From assembly GCA_024644535.1 (NCBI GenBank), contig JAHEKX010000007.1:76654-140653 (forward strand): a DNA stretch of 64,000 nt, written 5' to 3'. The translations under genes and the position numbers were made by a program. Under the pieces are notes generated by a model. The model was not told the origin of the DNA, did no database searches, and saw nothing but the letters and a program-made list of their open reading frames with translations. This DNA is from Gammaproteobacteria bacterium. GTDB lineage: Bacteria > Pseudomonadota > Gammaproteobacteria > Pseudomonadales > Halieaceae. Below, in pieces: positions 42,100 through 51,486 of this stretch (the first letter of the stretch is position 1; every line of letters begins with the position of its first letter).

Positions 42100-42289
42100 C
42101 CCATCCCGACCGAAATCATGCGCGTGTAGATCAGCTTACTAGCGAAACCACCCGCCTTAACGCAACGCCTTTTTGCATTCCCTAGGTGACCTCAACAGTC
42201 AAAGTCTGGTAGACTGCGCGCCGCTGGTGAGGTGGCCGAGTGGTCGAAGGCGCACGCCTGGAAAGTGTGTGTACGGAAACGTACCGAGG
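42093..42289 (+). repeat. Direct repeat copy 2 (promoter plus 5' part of intact tRNA-Ser)
   Basis: The second 197-bp copy, continuous with the rest of the functional tRNA-Ser gene. Confidence 0.95.
42186..42215 (+). promoter_or_regulatory. tRNA-Ser promoter, copy 2
   Basis: GTGACC (42186-42191), 18-base spacer, TAGACT (42210-42215), followed by a GC-rich discriminator just before the tRNA. Confidence 0.65.
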
Positions 42290-42313
42290 GTTCGAATCCC
42301 TCCCTCACCGCCA
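42226..42313 (+). tRNA. serX: tRNA-Ser(GGA)
   Basis: 88 bases with encoded CCA. Acceptor GGTGAGG pairs with CCTCACC; the anticodon stem CACGC/GTGTG encloses GGA at 42260-42262; a long class II variable arm with a GTAC stem is present and the T arm is GAGGGTTCGAATCCCTC. It reads UCC and UCU codons. The symbol serX follows E. coli use and is only indicative. Confidence 0.96.
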
Positions 42314-42347
42314 GATTGCTCACGATCAATAAGCACGGACACAACCT

Positions 42348-43064
42348 ATGGGCAGAGCTTACCAAAACCGTAAAGATTCAATGGCCAAAACCTCGGACCA
42401 AAAAGCCAAGGTTTACAGTAAATACGCTCGTGAAATATACGTTTCAGCCAAATCCGGTGGAATTGATCCCCATGGCAACTTAGCGCTTCGCGGCATTATT
42501 GATCGCGCCAAAAAAGACCAGGTTCCCGCACATGTTATTGATAAAGCTATCGATAAAGCCAAGGGTGGTGCAGGCGAGAATTTTGAAGTTGCCCGATACG
42601 AAGGTTATGGACCAGGGAATTGTATGGTTATAATCGAGTGCCTTACCGATAACCCTAACCGAACCTTTGGTGACGTTCGTTTTTGCTTTACCAAAACCAA
42701 GTCAAAAATTGGTTCGCAAGGTGCGGTCAGCCACATGTTCGACCACCTGTGCATTTTAAAATTTGCCAGCGACGATGAAGATGGCGTGTTAGAGGCCCTG
42801 CTAATGGCTGATGTAGACGTCTCCGATATCGAAAATGAGGACGGCATGTTAACCGTGTTTGCGCCCCATACCGATTCATTCAAGGCCAAGCAAGCTTTGA
42901 CCGAAGCTCTAGGTGAAATTGAATACGAGGTCGATGAGATCCAGTTCATTGCACAAAACACGACCATGCTAGAGGGTGACGATATCGAAACTTTCGAACG
43001 ATTCATCGATATGCTTAACGATCTGGACGACGTCCAAAACGTCTACCACAACGTTGAACTCTAA
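42348..43064 (+). CDS. YebC/PmpR-family regulator, YeeN type
   Basis: 238 residues of the YebC fold. The ATG at 42348 gives an MGRAYQNRK start like E. coli YeeN, and KIYAKFxxEIY-like, [21 protein letters not shown] and the C-terminal [12 protein letters not shown] are family features. It is the shorter YeeN branch rather than canonical YebC, and it does not sit by ruvC. Members act as DNA-binding regulators or as factors easing ribosome stalling; which applies here is unknown. A clear terminator follows. Confidence 0.9.
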   Translation: MGRAYQNRKDSMAKTSDQKAKVYSKYAREIYVSAKSGGIDPHGNLALRGIIDRAKKDQVPAHVIDKAIDKAKGGAGENFEVARYEGYGPGNCMVIIECLTDNPNRTFGDVRFCFTKTKSKIGSQGAVSHMFDHLCILKFASDDEDGVLEALLMADVDVSDIENEDGMLTVFAPHTDSFKAKQALTEALGEIEYEVDEIQFIAQNTTMLEGDDIETFERFIDMLNDLDDVQNVYHNVEL

Positions 43065-43082
43065 GGTCGGGAGTCTATTAAT

Positions 43083-43105
43083 AAGGGGCGCAAGCCACTT
43101 TTTTT
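43083..43105 (+). terminator. Intrinsic terminator of the YeeN-type gene
   Basis: Stem AAGGGGC/GCCACTT (43083-43089 with 43094-43100, one mismatch) closes a GCAA tetraloop and is followed by a T-run to 43105. Confidence 0.7.
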
Positions 43106-43132
43106 ATTGCCCTGATTACTTGGAGCGCGAGG

Positions 43133-44530
43133 CTATGGCGTCTCGGGTAAAAGGTAGTTCTTGATTATCCCGTAAATATCAGACTGCAGTAGAAAACTCG
43201 GCACTAAGCCTTGGCCCTGCTCGTTTGCCAATAAGGGGATGTTTACGCCTGTATGCTCCTCAGCTTGAAATTCGTTAGTCGCGTAGTTCATTGCCAATAT
43301 CGCTCCTTCCGGCGTGACTAGGCGTTGCAAACGCCCAGGTGTGTAAACTGGAACACCATAGCCATTGAACAGACTGTTGTTTGGAATGATCTGAGCCGCT
43401 TGACCGTGATCGGCAGTCACAAGAATTAGGGTTTCAGGATTGGTGGTAGCGAACTCTAGTGCAACCTGCAAGGTCTCATCTAACTGCTGCAATTCACCAA
43501 TTTGACCGCAGGGTCTTCGTGCGTGGCTCTGTTTGTCAATCGAGGCAGACTCCACCATAAGGAAGAATCCTTTGTTTGATCTTTTAGCTAATTGCGCAAT
43601 AGCTGCTTGCGCCATAGTCGCTAATGGCGGCGTGTCACCGTAAGTGGGATTAACTTCGCACTTCACCGGTGCTGGCAGAGTGACATCGCCCAAATATTCG
43701 TGCACTTGGTTTAACAGACTTGGCTCTGGCTGTTCGGCCGCTACGCCGCCTGTTGCTTGCCATCGCACCGGCATAGTGCTGGGGGAAAACAAGCCTAAAA
43801 CACGCTCGTCACTACTACTTACTGTTTGTTCCAACGCCTGGACGCTATTAACAACGACGTATCCCTCAGCCTGAGCTTGCTCGAGGACGGTAAGGTCCGC
43901 GCCTTCGGCCATTGGTGCGAACTGCTTGGAGCCCCCACCTAATACCACATCGATAGTAGAACCGGCGATTTGCTCAGAAATTGAGCCGCTGCCGCCGTTA
44001 GCAATCAAATCGTCTTCGCAATCGGCATACCAATTACCACCAATTTTGGCCTGGACCATCATGTCTGGGTTTTCACAAAACCGTTGCGCCACGTTAGCCA
44101 TAAATACTGCGGGCGTAGCGTCGGTGACGCTAGCGGTCGTAACAATACCGACCGCAAACCCGGCATTTTTTAAATCAACCGTAATTGGCTTAAGGTCACT
44201 ATCGGTATCTGCGCTAGTTGAAATTCGACCACGACTGGTGACCTGCCCCGTGGCAATCGCCGTTGCGCTGTTGGCAGAATCTGCCACATATACCACTTTG
44301 CTGGGATCATTGTGGTCGAGGGTCACAACTTGAACTGCCGCTCTTACAGGCAGAGTGTCGAGCGTTAACAGCCCTTTTGCTCCATGCAGATAATTTCTAG
44401 CCATGGTTATCTGGTGGTCATCCATCCCGTCACCAATAATCAAAATCACGTTTTGAGCCAGAGCCGCTGACGTTGTGAATATCAGAAAAGTAAACGCGGC
44501 CACTTTACACAGGCCTAAAACAAGTCGCAT
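43133..44530 (-). CDS. Alkaline phosphatase (PhoA family), exported
   Basis: 465 residues from the ATG at 44530, which opens a signal peptide (MRLVLGLCKVAAFTFL to ALAQ). The frame extends 34 codons upstream without it. Metal-binding IGDGMDDHQ lies right after cleavage, the nucleophile serine in DSANSATAIATG (about residue 85), and DKQSHARRPC and TADHGQA supply the other ligands. It hydrolyses phosphate monoesters in the periplasm. No convincing pho box was recognised upstream. Confidence 0.9.
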   Translation of the reverse strand: MRLVLGLCKVAAFTFLIFTTSAALAQNVILIIGDGMDDHQITMARNYLHGAKGLLTLDTLPVRAAVQVVTLDHNDPSKVVYVADSANSATAIATGQVTSRGRISTSADTDSDLKPITVDLKNAGFAVGIVTTASVTDATPAVFMANVAQRFCENPDMMVQAKIGGNWYADCEDDLIANGGSGSISEQIAGSTIDVVLGGGSKQFAPMAEGADLTVLEQAQAEGYVVVNSVQALEQTVSSSDERVLGLFSPSTMPVRWQATGGVAAEQPEPSLLNQVHEYLGDVTLPAPVKCEVNPTYGDTPPLATMAQAAIAQLAKRSNKGFFLMVESASIDKQSHARRPCGQIGELQQLDETLQVALEFATTNPETLILVTADHGQAAQIIPNNSLFNGYGVPVYTPGRLQRLVTPEGAILAMNYATNEFQAEEHTGVNIPLLANEQGQGLVPSFLLQSDIYGIIKNYLLPETP

Positions 44531-44748
44531 GAATATTCCTTGTAAACTATTGTTGTTGTCGGATGCATTAGGTTCATTAAAGGACGTACCGAAACGCCCA
44601 CGCCGAGTTACAGTGTTCAATAATCCGTGCAAAATGACAAGTTAGTTCTGGGCCCGAGGCGGCATGACCCAACTCATCCAAATGAGGGTAGACCCGGCTC
44701 TCATGATACTTCAATCTGTCTACCACCAAACGATAATAGGGACACAAC

Positions 44749-45573
44749 ATGAGTCGACTCGAAGATAAAATCGCCTTAGTGACGGGCGCAGGTCAAGGCA
44801 TTGGCCGCGCTATTGCTACCACGCTTTCGAAACACGGGGCAACGGTTGTTGCGGTGGATTTAAACTTAGTAAGTGTTCAAGAAACGGTGGCTGGCTTCTC
44901 AACTGCGGGGCTAGCGCTCGCATGCAACGTAGGTAATAGCGCGGAAGTGACAGCCGTTGTGGCTGCAGCAAGCGAGCGCTTCGGGAAAATTGACATTTTG
45001 ATCAATAATGCGGGCATAGGTATGGCGCCAAGTGATGGCTCTGACGTTTTTCAACAGCGCATGGCCCAGCGAGCGGCGCAGTTTGCCGCGGGTGAAACGC
45101 CTACGGTATACGCGGACCATACCATCGACATGCAAGACGAAGGTTGGCTGGCGGTAATGAATGTTAACATCAATGGCACTTTCTATTTTTGCCGCGAAGT
45201 TCTCAAGGTCATGAGCGCGCAAAACAGATCGGGTTCGATCGTTAATATCTCATCAACCTCCGCTTTAAATGGCGAGGGTGGAGCGCACTATTGTGCAAGT
45301 AAGGCCGCTATCTTAGGCTTGACCAAGGCGCTGGCTCAAGAGCTTGGCGCCCGTGGTATCCGAGTCAATGCCGTCGCACCTGGACCTACCGACACTCCAG
45401 CCATGGCGGGCATTTCCCAAGAATGGCGAACCCAAATTGCTCAAGCTGTTTTGCTCAACCGCTTGGCTGATCCGGCCGAAATTGCCAACGCCGTGCTTTA
45501 CCTAGCATCGGATGAAAGCTCATACGTCACCGGACACACGCTCTGCGCCAATGGTGGCATGCATTTACTCTAA
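44749..45573 (+). CDS. Short-chain dehydrogenase/reductase (first of pair)
   Basis: 274 residues. TGAGQGIGRAIA, NNAG, SSTSALNG and YCASKAA (catalytic Y and K) are in order. An insertion of about 35 residues after the NNAG strand (SDGSDVFQQRMAQRAAQFA and on) is unusual for the class. An aspartate after the second strand (VAVDLN) suggests NAD. AGGGA precedes the ATG. The second SDR follows 11 bp later. Substrate unknown, perhaps a hydroxyacyl-CoA or alcohol in the same catabolic cluster. Confidence 0.88.
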   Translation: MSRLEDKIALVTGAGQGIGRAIATTLSKHGATVVAVDLNLVSVQETVAGFSTAGLALACNVGNSAEVTAVVAAASERFGKIDILINNAGIGMAPSDGSDVFQQRMAQRAAQFAAGETPTVYADHTIDMQDEGWLAVMNVNINGTFYFCREVLKVMSAQNRSGSIVNISSTSALNGEGGAHYCASKAAILGLTKALAQELGARGIRVNAVAPGPTDTPAMAGISQEWRTQIAQAVLLNRLADPAEIANAVLYLASDESSYVTGHTLCANGGMHLL

Positions 45574-45584
45574 GGAATTTACGA

Positions 45585-46367
45585 ATGACTAATTATAAAA
45601 ACAAAGTCGCGCTGGTTTCCGGAGGCGGCACTGGCATAGGCGAAGCCACTGCCCTACTTTTAGCGCGTTTGGGAGCCAAAGTCGTCGTGTGCGGACGCAG
45701 GCAGGAGCCTCTAACGCAAGTTGTCGAGCAAATCACCAATATCGGCGGTGAAGCATTTGCACACACTTGCGATATAGCCGCCGAAGAGCAAGTCAAAACC
45801 TTGATCAGCACCGTAATTCAGCACTACGGGCAGTTAGACCTTTTGGTGAACAACGCGACCCTGCTAGAGGCGAGCCTGATTGATCAGCATTCCACTCAGG
45901 TTTGGCACAAGAACTTTTCTGTGACCGTCGATGGCACTTTGTTTATGATGCGGGAAGCCTATCCGCATCTTGCTAAAGCGAAAGGCGCTGTGGTTAACGT
46001 ATCATCGGTTGTCGCTGAGCGTGGCACGCCCTATATGACTGGCTATGCTGCGGCCAAAGGAGCAGTAAATGCAATGACTAGGAATGCCGCAATTGAATGG
46101 GCGGCGGCCGGCGTGCGCGTGAATGCTGTCGTCCCTGGCGCTATTCTGACCGAACCAACGAAAGCCGTGGTGCCTGACGAAGGCAGCAAGAAATATGTGG
46201 AATCGCTTATTCCTATGCAGCGTATTGGCGACCCCGAGGAAGTCGCAAAAGCCATCGCATTTTTGGGCTCCAGCGCCGCCTCTTATATAACCGGGGTACT
46301 GCTACCCGTTGATGGTGGTCGCCAAAGCGAGCTGAGTATGGGGGCGGTTAGCATGGAAGAGTCCTAG
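45585..46367 (+). CDS. Short-chain dehydrogenase/reductase (second of pair)
   Basis: 260 residues of classical SDR form: SGGGTGIGEATAL, NNAT in place of NNAG, SSVVAERG and YAAAKGA. CGRRQEP after the second strand suggests NADP. It is co-directional with the first SDR, so the two are probably one transcript. The 3' end overlaps the convergent lyase gene by 4 bp. Confidence 0.88.
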   Translation: MTNYKNKVALVSGGGTGIGEATALLLARLGAKVVVCGRRQEPLTQVVEQITNIGGEAFAHTCDIAAEEQVKTLISTVIQHYGQLDLLVNNATLLEASLIDQHSTQVWHKNFSVTVDGTLFMMREAYPHLAKAKGAVVNVSSVVAERGTPYMTGYAAAKGAVNAMTRNAAIEWAAAGVRVNAVVPGAILTEPTKAVVPDEGSKKYVESLIPMQRIGDPEEVAKAIAFLGSSAASYITGVLLPVDGGRQSELSMGAVSMEES

Positions 46368-47254
46368 CACTTGCTGCGAAGCCATTGCATCGATTTACCA
46401 CCTAACGAGCTGGTTGTGACCTTTTCTGCAAAAGCAACAGCGGGCTCCAAGGCCTCAAAATCGATATTCGTGTGAATGCCGCTTTGGTTGAACATATAAA
46501 CCAAGTCTTCGGTTGCAACATTGCCCGTTGCGCCCGGAGCGAAGGGGCAACCCCCCAAACCGCCAATCGATGCGTCAAACATTCTGACTCCCGCCAGGTA
46601 ACCGGACCACACCATTGCCAAAGCGGCCCCCCTGGTGTCGTGCACATGCAAATTTACACGGCTAGCTCCATATTCCGAGATCAAGGGCGAGGTCAAGTCG
46701 AAAATCTGACTGGGGGTGCCAGCACCGATGGTATCTGAGATAGAGACCTCATCAGCCCCCTCGTCTAATAATCGTTTTGCCAAATCCAGCACCACCGCTT
46801 CTTGAATACGCCCCTCGTAGGGACAAGCACAAGAACACGAGATATACACGCGCGAGCGATTGCCATCGCGCAGACAAGCCTTAATCACATCTAAACACGC
46901 TTGATATGATTGCTCCAGACTCATTCTCACGTTGCGTTCGCTAAAGGTGCTCGACGCTGACATGATCAGCCCGAACTCATTCAAACCTGTCGCGGCACCG
47001 CGGTCATAACCTCTAAGGTTGGGAACGAGCCCGCTATAGACCTGGCCATTACTAAAATTCAAGTCGGCTACGACCGCTTCGGCGTCTGCCATTTGTGGAA
47101 CGGCCTTAGGGTGAACAAAACTGGCTACCTCAATGTGTTTCAGGCCCGCTTTTTCTAATAGTGTTAACAGCGAAAGTTTATCGGCTGTAGACACCAGTTT
47201 GGGTTGGTTTTGCAATCCATCGCGCAGCCCCACTTCGTTGATAATTATATCCAT
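46364..47254 (-). CDS. Hydroxymethylglutaryl-CoA lyase-like enzyme
   Basis: 296 residues, a TIM barrel of the HMGL family. EVGLRDGLQNQ holds the catalytic metal-binding Asp, HVHDTRGAAL the metal-binding histidines, and GGLGGCPFAPGATGNVATED the catalytic cysteine loop. It would split 3-hydroxy-3-methylglutaryl-CoA, or a related citramalyl-type CoA ester, to acetyl-CoA and a keto acid. It begins 3 bp after the CoA-transferase gene, so the two act together. Confidence 0.92.
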   Translation of the reverse strand: MDIIINEVGLRDGLQNQPKLVSTADKLSLLTLLEKAGLKHIEVASFVHPKAVPQMADAEAVVADLNFSNGQVYSGLVPNLRGYDRGAATGLNEFGLIMSASSTFSERNVRMSLEQSYQACLDVIKACLRDGNRSRVYISCSCACPYEGRIQEAVVLDLAKRLLDEGADEVSISDTIGAGTPSQIFDLTSPLISEYGASRVNLHVHDTRGAALAMVWSGYLAGVRMFDASIGGLGGCPFAPGATGNVATEDLVYMFNQSGIHTNIDFEALEPAVAFAEKVTTSSLGGKSMQWLRSKC

Positions 47255-47257
47255 GGT

Positions 47258-48454
47258 TTAGATATCCCCTGCGGCGCGCAATGCCTGTAACTCTGCCTCA
47301 GAGAAACCAGCTGCCAAATAAACTTCTTCGCTCGCGCCTCCGACATCGCCAGGTCCAGCCCATTGGGTTTCACCGGGTGTTGTCCCCAATTTGGGCATTA
47401 TTGCCGGAATAGTCACTTCGCCGTCATTACCTTGAACAGTTTCGAACATACCCCGAGCTTGATACTGCGGGTCGACCAACATGTCTTCTACCGAGTACAT
47501 CGGGCCTGATGGAACATCGGCCTCTGACAAAATACGCAGCACTTCGAGTGAACCGATCGACGCCGTCCATTCGGCAAGTGCCGCGTCAATGGCTGGCTCA
47601 TATTCCACGCGGCCAGCATTATCGGCCATGCGAGGATCTTCAGCTAGATCGGGGTAACCGGCTGCATGCATCAGACGCTTGTAGATCGAGTCTCCGTTGC
47701 CACCAATGACGACGTATTTATTGTCAGCACACAGATAGGTGTTTGTTGGCACTATGCCAGTTAAGGTCGATCCTGACGGCTCTCTTATCGCCCCAGTGGC
47801 AACATACTCCGGCACCACCGATTCCATGAGGTTGTACATCGACTCGTAAATAGCAATATCCACCACTTGACCAGGGGCTTCGTTTCTTTCTCTGTGGAAT
47901 AGGCCCAACACGGTACCAAAGGCCGCGTGCAAGCCCGCTAACGAGTCTCCCATACTCAAGTTAGGGCGCACTGGTGGCCGGTCCGGAAAGCCATTGAGAT
48001 ACCGAAAACCGCTAAAAGCCTCGGACACCGAAGCGTAACCCGGTCGAGTCGCCAAAGGCCCTGTTTGACCGTAACCAGAGATTCGGGTGTAAACCAAACC
48101 GGGGTTCGATTCTTTAAAGTCATCCGGACCAAGCCCCCACCTTTCCATGGTGCCTGGGCGAAAGTTCTCGATAACTACATCCGCAGACTCAATAAGCCGC
48201 TTAACCACTGATCGTCCTGCTTCGGTGCGCAGATTCGCAGTCACCGACTTTTTGTTTCGAGCAATACTGTACCACCAGTAAGACGTACCCGTTTCATCCA
48301 AAGAGCGCCAGCCGCGCAAGGCATCCCCTTTGCCTGGCGGCTCAACTTTAATCACTTCCGCACCAAAATACCCCAGTAGAGTGCCGCAAAATGGTCCCGC
48401 GACTAACTGACCGATTTCTATCACTCTTATTCCGTCTAGGGGCTTAGCAGGCAT
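47258..48454 (-). CDS. Class III CoA-transferase (CaiB/BaiF family)
   Basis: 398 residues from the ATG at 48454 (MPAKPLDGIRVIEIG), with AAGGA upstream; the frame extends 16 codons further. LVAGPFCGTLLGYFGAEVIKVEPPGKGD, SADVVIENFRPGTMERWGLG and the nucleophile region MGDSLAGLHAA are typical. Members move CoA between carboxylic acids. With the adjacent lyase it could activate a dicarboxylate such as hydroxymethylglutarate, as mammalian SUGCT does; this is inference. Confidence 0.9.
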   Translation of the reverse strand: MPAKPLDGIRVIEIGQLVAGPFCGTLLGYFGAEVIKVEPPGKGDALRGWRSLDETGTSYWWYSIARNKKSVTANLRTEAGRSVVKRLIESADVVIENFRPGTMERWGLGPDDFKESNPGLVYTRISGYGQTGPLATRPGYASVSEAFSGFRYLNGFPDRPPVRPNLSMGDSLAGLHAAFGTVLGLFHRERNEAPGQVVDIAIYESMYNLMESVVPEYVATGAIREPSGSTLTGIVPTNTYLCADNKYVVIGGNGDSIYKRLMHAAGYPDLAEDPRMADNAGRVEYEPAIDAALAEWTASIGSLEVLRILSEADVPSGPMYSVEDMLVDPQYQARGMFETVQGNDGEVTIPAIMPKLGTTPGETQWAGPGDVGGASEEVYLAAGFSEAELQALRAAGDI

Positions 48455-48621
48455 TACATAAGTTCCTTGAAACTGGGTCACTATTAACCTGTTATTATAC
48501 AAGCTTCTGGCGATTGAATTGATTTTTTTATGAGCCGCGCTAAGGCGATTTGAAATTGTTAATTAATGCTTAAGGAAAAATGCGTAAATTACAGCGCTAA
48601 TTAATTGAATAAAACTTGATC

Positions 48622-50232
48622 ATGACAAACAAAATTTCTTTAACCAGCAGCCAATTCACTTTTATTACCTCGCTGATCTTTCTGCTCGTTTTCAATGCTC
48701 CATTCCTGCAAGCAACGTATCTAGCGGCTAGCGAGACAGAAAACACCTCGCTGTTATTTATTTTGGCGCTACCAAGTTTACTTCTTGCGCTCCTCCATTT
48801 GCTGACAAGTTTGTGGGTCTGGCCGCTTGTAGCGAAACCCATTACCGCTTTACTGCTTATAACATCTTGTTTTGTCGTTTACGCACAAGTCAGCTACGGG
48901 GTCGTTTTCGACTACGGCATGATTCAAAACATTTTTGAGACCGATGCTTCAGAGGCAACGAGCTACCTGTCATTGTCTGCCGTATTGATTTTGACCTGCC
49001 TGGTTTTGGTGAGCAGCCTTTGGCTGATGAAGATTAAAATCACGTACCGTCCACTGCTGCAAGAAATCTTGTCTAAAGGCGCAGCCAATGCTGTTTCACT
49101 CGGCGTTGCCGCCGTTTTGACCTTAAGTTGCTACGCAGAATTTGCGGCCACCGCGCGCAATAATCCAGAGCTTAAGCGCCAGCTTATCCCATTTGAATGG
49201 GTCGACAACACCTTTGATTATTGGCGTGACCAACTCAGCTACGACAATAAAACCTTCCTCACTCTGGACGCTCATCCCACATTGGCATTGCACCAGAGCG
49301 GTCTGCCACGACTCACCATTATTATTGTGGGTGAAACCGCAAGAGCCGATCATTTTGCATATAACGGCTATCAGCGCGACACCAATCGATATACAAGACC
49401 ATTCGGACCGCTGTACTTCCAAGACATGATCAGCTGTGGAACGGCGACTGCCGTGTCTGTTCCTTGTATCTTTTCGGATCTATCGCGCCAGCAATTTTCT
49501 GCCAATGAAGCAAGGCAACGTCAAAACTTACTGGATTTAGCCCAGGATGCTGGAGTTCACGTCACCTGGATCGATAACAACAGTAGCTGCAAGGGCACGT
49601 GTCTGCGGCAATCCTACGAACGAATCGCAACCGATGCGGACCCCTCACAGTGCGACGGTGATTATTGTTTTGATTCTATTCTTTTAAACCGATTGCAGGC
49701 GCACTTAGCGGATCTGGACGAGCACGACAGCTTGATTGTTCTACACCAAATTGGTTCACATGGTCCTACCTATTTTCGACGTTATCCTGCTGAACATCGC
49801 AAATTCACACCCGACTGCCCTCGCAGTGATATACAAAATTGTGATCAAGCTGCGCTAATTAATACCTATGACAACACAATTTTATACAGTGACTATATCA
49901 ACGCAAAAGTGATGGAGCTCACGAGTCAATTTACGAATCGCGCTGTTTCTGTAATGTATGTGTCAGATCACGGTGAATCGCTTGGCGATTCTGGGGTGTA
50001 TCTACACGGATTGCCCTATAGCTTTGCTCCGGCCGAGCAAACGCATGTGCCGATGTGGCTATGGACAAACCATCATCAAAACGAACTACGGGAATGCCTG
50101 GCGGCATATCAGGAGTCAGAGGTCAGCTCGCATGACAACATCTTTTACACTCTGATGCACCTTCTGGGCGTTCACTCGGCCGTAAATAACCCAGACCTAA
50201 ATATGCTCGAGCACTGTGATTCTTTGAGTTAG
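48622..50232 (+). CDS. Lipid A phosphoethanolamine transferase (EptA-like)
   Basis: 536 residues from the ATG at 48622 (an in-frame TTG lies two codons earlier). Five N-terminal membrane helices precede a periplasmic sulfatase-fold domain. The nucleophile threonine is in GETARADHFAYNGYQRDTNR (about 239), and metal ligands lie in SDHGESLGDSGVYLHG. Paired cysteines (CSSCKGTC-type) are present. Members add phosphoethanolamine to lipid A or core sugar and lower polymyxin binding. An AT-rich 167-bp gap precedes it; no PmrA box was recognised. Confidence 0.93.
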   Translation: MTNKISLTSSQFTFITSLIFLLVFNAPFLQATYLAASETENTSLLFILALPSLLLALLHLLTSLWVWPLVAKPITALLLITSCFVVYAQVSYGVVFDYGMIQNIFETDASEATSYLSLSAVLILTCLVLVSSLWLMKIKITYRPLLQEILSKGAANAVSLGVAAVLTLSCYAEFAATARNNPELKRQLIPFEWVDNTFDYWRDQLSYDNKTFLTLDAHPTLALHQSGLPRLTIIIVGETARADHFAYNGYQRDTNRYTRPFGPLYFQDMISCGTATAVSVPCIFSDLSRQQFSANEARQRQNLLDLAQDAGVHVTWIDNNSSCKGTCLRQSYERIATDADPSQCDGDYCFDSILLNRLQAHLADLDEHDSLIVLHQIGSHGPTYFRRYPAEHRKFTPDCPRSDIQNCDQAALINTYDNTILYSDYINAKVMELTSQFTNRAVSVMYVSDHGESLGDSGVYLHGLPYSFAPAEQTHVPMWLWTNHHQNELRECLAAYQESEVSSHDNIFYTLMHLLGVHSAVNNPDLNMLEHCDSLS

Positions 50233-50236
50233 CCTA

Positions 50237-50578
50237 CTAGGCTTTTTTTACAAACTCGGACTTCAACATCATCGGGCCGATGCCCTCGATCTTACAATCG
50301 ATGTTGTGATCACCCCTCACCAAGCGGTTAATCTTGACCTTTGTTCCAATCTTAGCGGTAGACGATGAGCCTTTGACCTTCAGATCTTTTATTAAAGTAA
50401 CATTGTCGCCCTCCTCCAAACGGTTTCCGTTTGCATCCTTTACGATGAACCCTTCGGCATCTTCACCGGCATCGCTATCGCTCCATTCGTGGGCGCATTC
50501 AGGGCAAATATACAATGGGCCATCCACATAAACGTAGTCCGACGAACATTTTGGACAAGCCGGCAAGGTATCAGACAT
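50237..50578 (-). CDS. yjdM: Zinc-ribbon PhnA/YjdM-family protein
   Basis: 113 residues. An N-terminal zinc ribbon (CPKCSSDY and CPECAHEW) is followed by the YjdM domain [29 protein letters not shown] (50365-50455). E. coli yjdM lies upstream of the phn genes, but a direct role in phosphonate use is not established. It stands alone here, convergent with the transferase gene 4 bp away. Confidence 0.93.
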   Translation of the reverse strand: MSDTLPACPKCSSDYVYVDGPLYICPECAHEWSDSDAGEDAEGFIVKDANGNRLEEGDNVTLIKDLKVKGSSSTAKIGTKVKINRLVRGDHNIDCKIEGIGPMMLKSEFVKKA

Positions 50579-50649
50579 GGTTTCCCCCTAAAAAGGGCGC
50601 ATTAAACCACAGAATTGACCGTAAGGATTCGTTGAACAACGTTTTTAAT

Positions 50650-51465
50650 TTACTGACGCATTAGGCGAACGAGGGGTTTTGCGCCGGGATCATTGCTTCT
50701 AAACGGAGTGATATCGATGCCGCCTCTACGGGTATAAAACGCCTGAACCGACAAAAAAGTAGGGCTAAAGCGCCTAAGTAAGTCTAGGTAAATTCGCTCT
50801 ACGCACTGTTCGTGATACTCCTGATGCCGATAATATCCTAGTAAGTATTGCATTACCGATGCAGGACTTAGATCTGGCCCTTCCCAAAATACTTGTACGC
50901 TGGCCCAATCGGGTTGTGCGGTGATAGGACACAAGCTTCTTAACCGATGGGTGTACCAAGCCGCTTTGACCACAGAGTCTGCGGCCGCTGTAAGCATTGC
51001 ATGATTGGGCTCGTCGGTGATAGGTAGCAGCTTGTACTGATCGAGATCAGTGCCCTGCAGGACTCCGCCGCAGAGAGGGTTTTGCATAACGTCAAAGAGT
51101 TCTAGATCAACCCTGGCTCCAAGGATTCGGGCTAAATCGTCGCTAATAGTGCGCTTCGCGCTTTGGGTCGATTCAAATACCGTAAAATTTAGCGAGTTCA
51201 AATACAGTTTTAGTGATTTAGACTCGACAATGTACTCGGATTGCGCGGGCACCGTTAGCCGCCCCACAAACACTTCTGGGCTCTGTTGCGCATTCAACCA
51301 AGACAATTCGTACAAGTGCCAGTGATCCAGGCCAAACATTGGGATATCGTTGCTGTACCCAAGGGTGTTGCGCGCATGACTGCGAGCAAGGGGGTATAAA
51401 ACTTCAGGCGAATATTGGGTAGGAGCAGAGACCTTTTCACCTAAAACGAACTTAGCATCAGACAT
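50650..51465 (-). CDS. queF: NADPH-dependent 7-cyano-7-deazaguanine reductase QueF
   Basis: 271 residues, the long YqfE/QueF form of gammaproteobacteria. The catalytic cysteine is in SLCPITAQPDWASVQV (about 178), with the preceding E and the CxxH-like signature of the T-fold. FTVFESTQSAKRTISDDL near the middle belongs to the N-terminal half. It reduces preQ0 to preQ1 for queuosine in tRNA. It heads toward an ABC exporter as in Pseudomonas (PA2806 region, from memory). Confidence 0.95.
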   Translation of the reverse strand: MSDAKFVLGEKVSAPTQYSPEVLYPLARSHARNTLGYSNDIPMFGLDHWHLYELSWLNAQQSPEVFVGRLTVPAQSEYIVESKSLKLYLNSLNFTVFESTQSAKRTISDDLARILGARVDLELFDVMQNPLCGGVLQGTDLDQYKLLPITDEPNHAMLTAAADSVVKAAWYTHRLRSLCPITAQPDWASVQVFWEGPDLSPASVMQYLLGYYRHQEYHEQCVERIYLDLLRRFSPTFLSVQAFYTRRGGIDITPFRSNDPGAKPLVRLMRQ

Positions 51466-51486
51466 GTCGGACCGCTCTCTATTTAT

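Noticed and set aside
41811-42313. An integrated element with attL and attR at tRNA-Ser
   Set aside because: There is only 85 bp between the copies, no integrase, and the duplicated part is the 5' rather than the 3' end.
42348-43064. The regulator as canonical YebC of the ruv locus
   Set aside because: The start, length and C-terminus fit the YeeN branch better and no ruv gene is adjacent.
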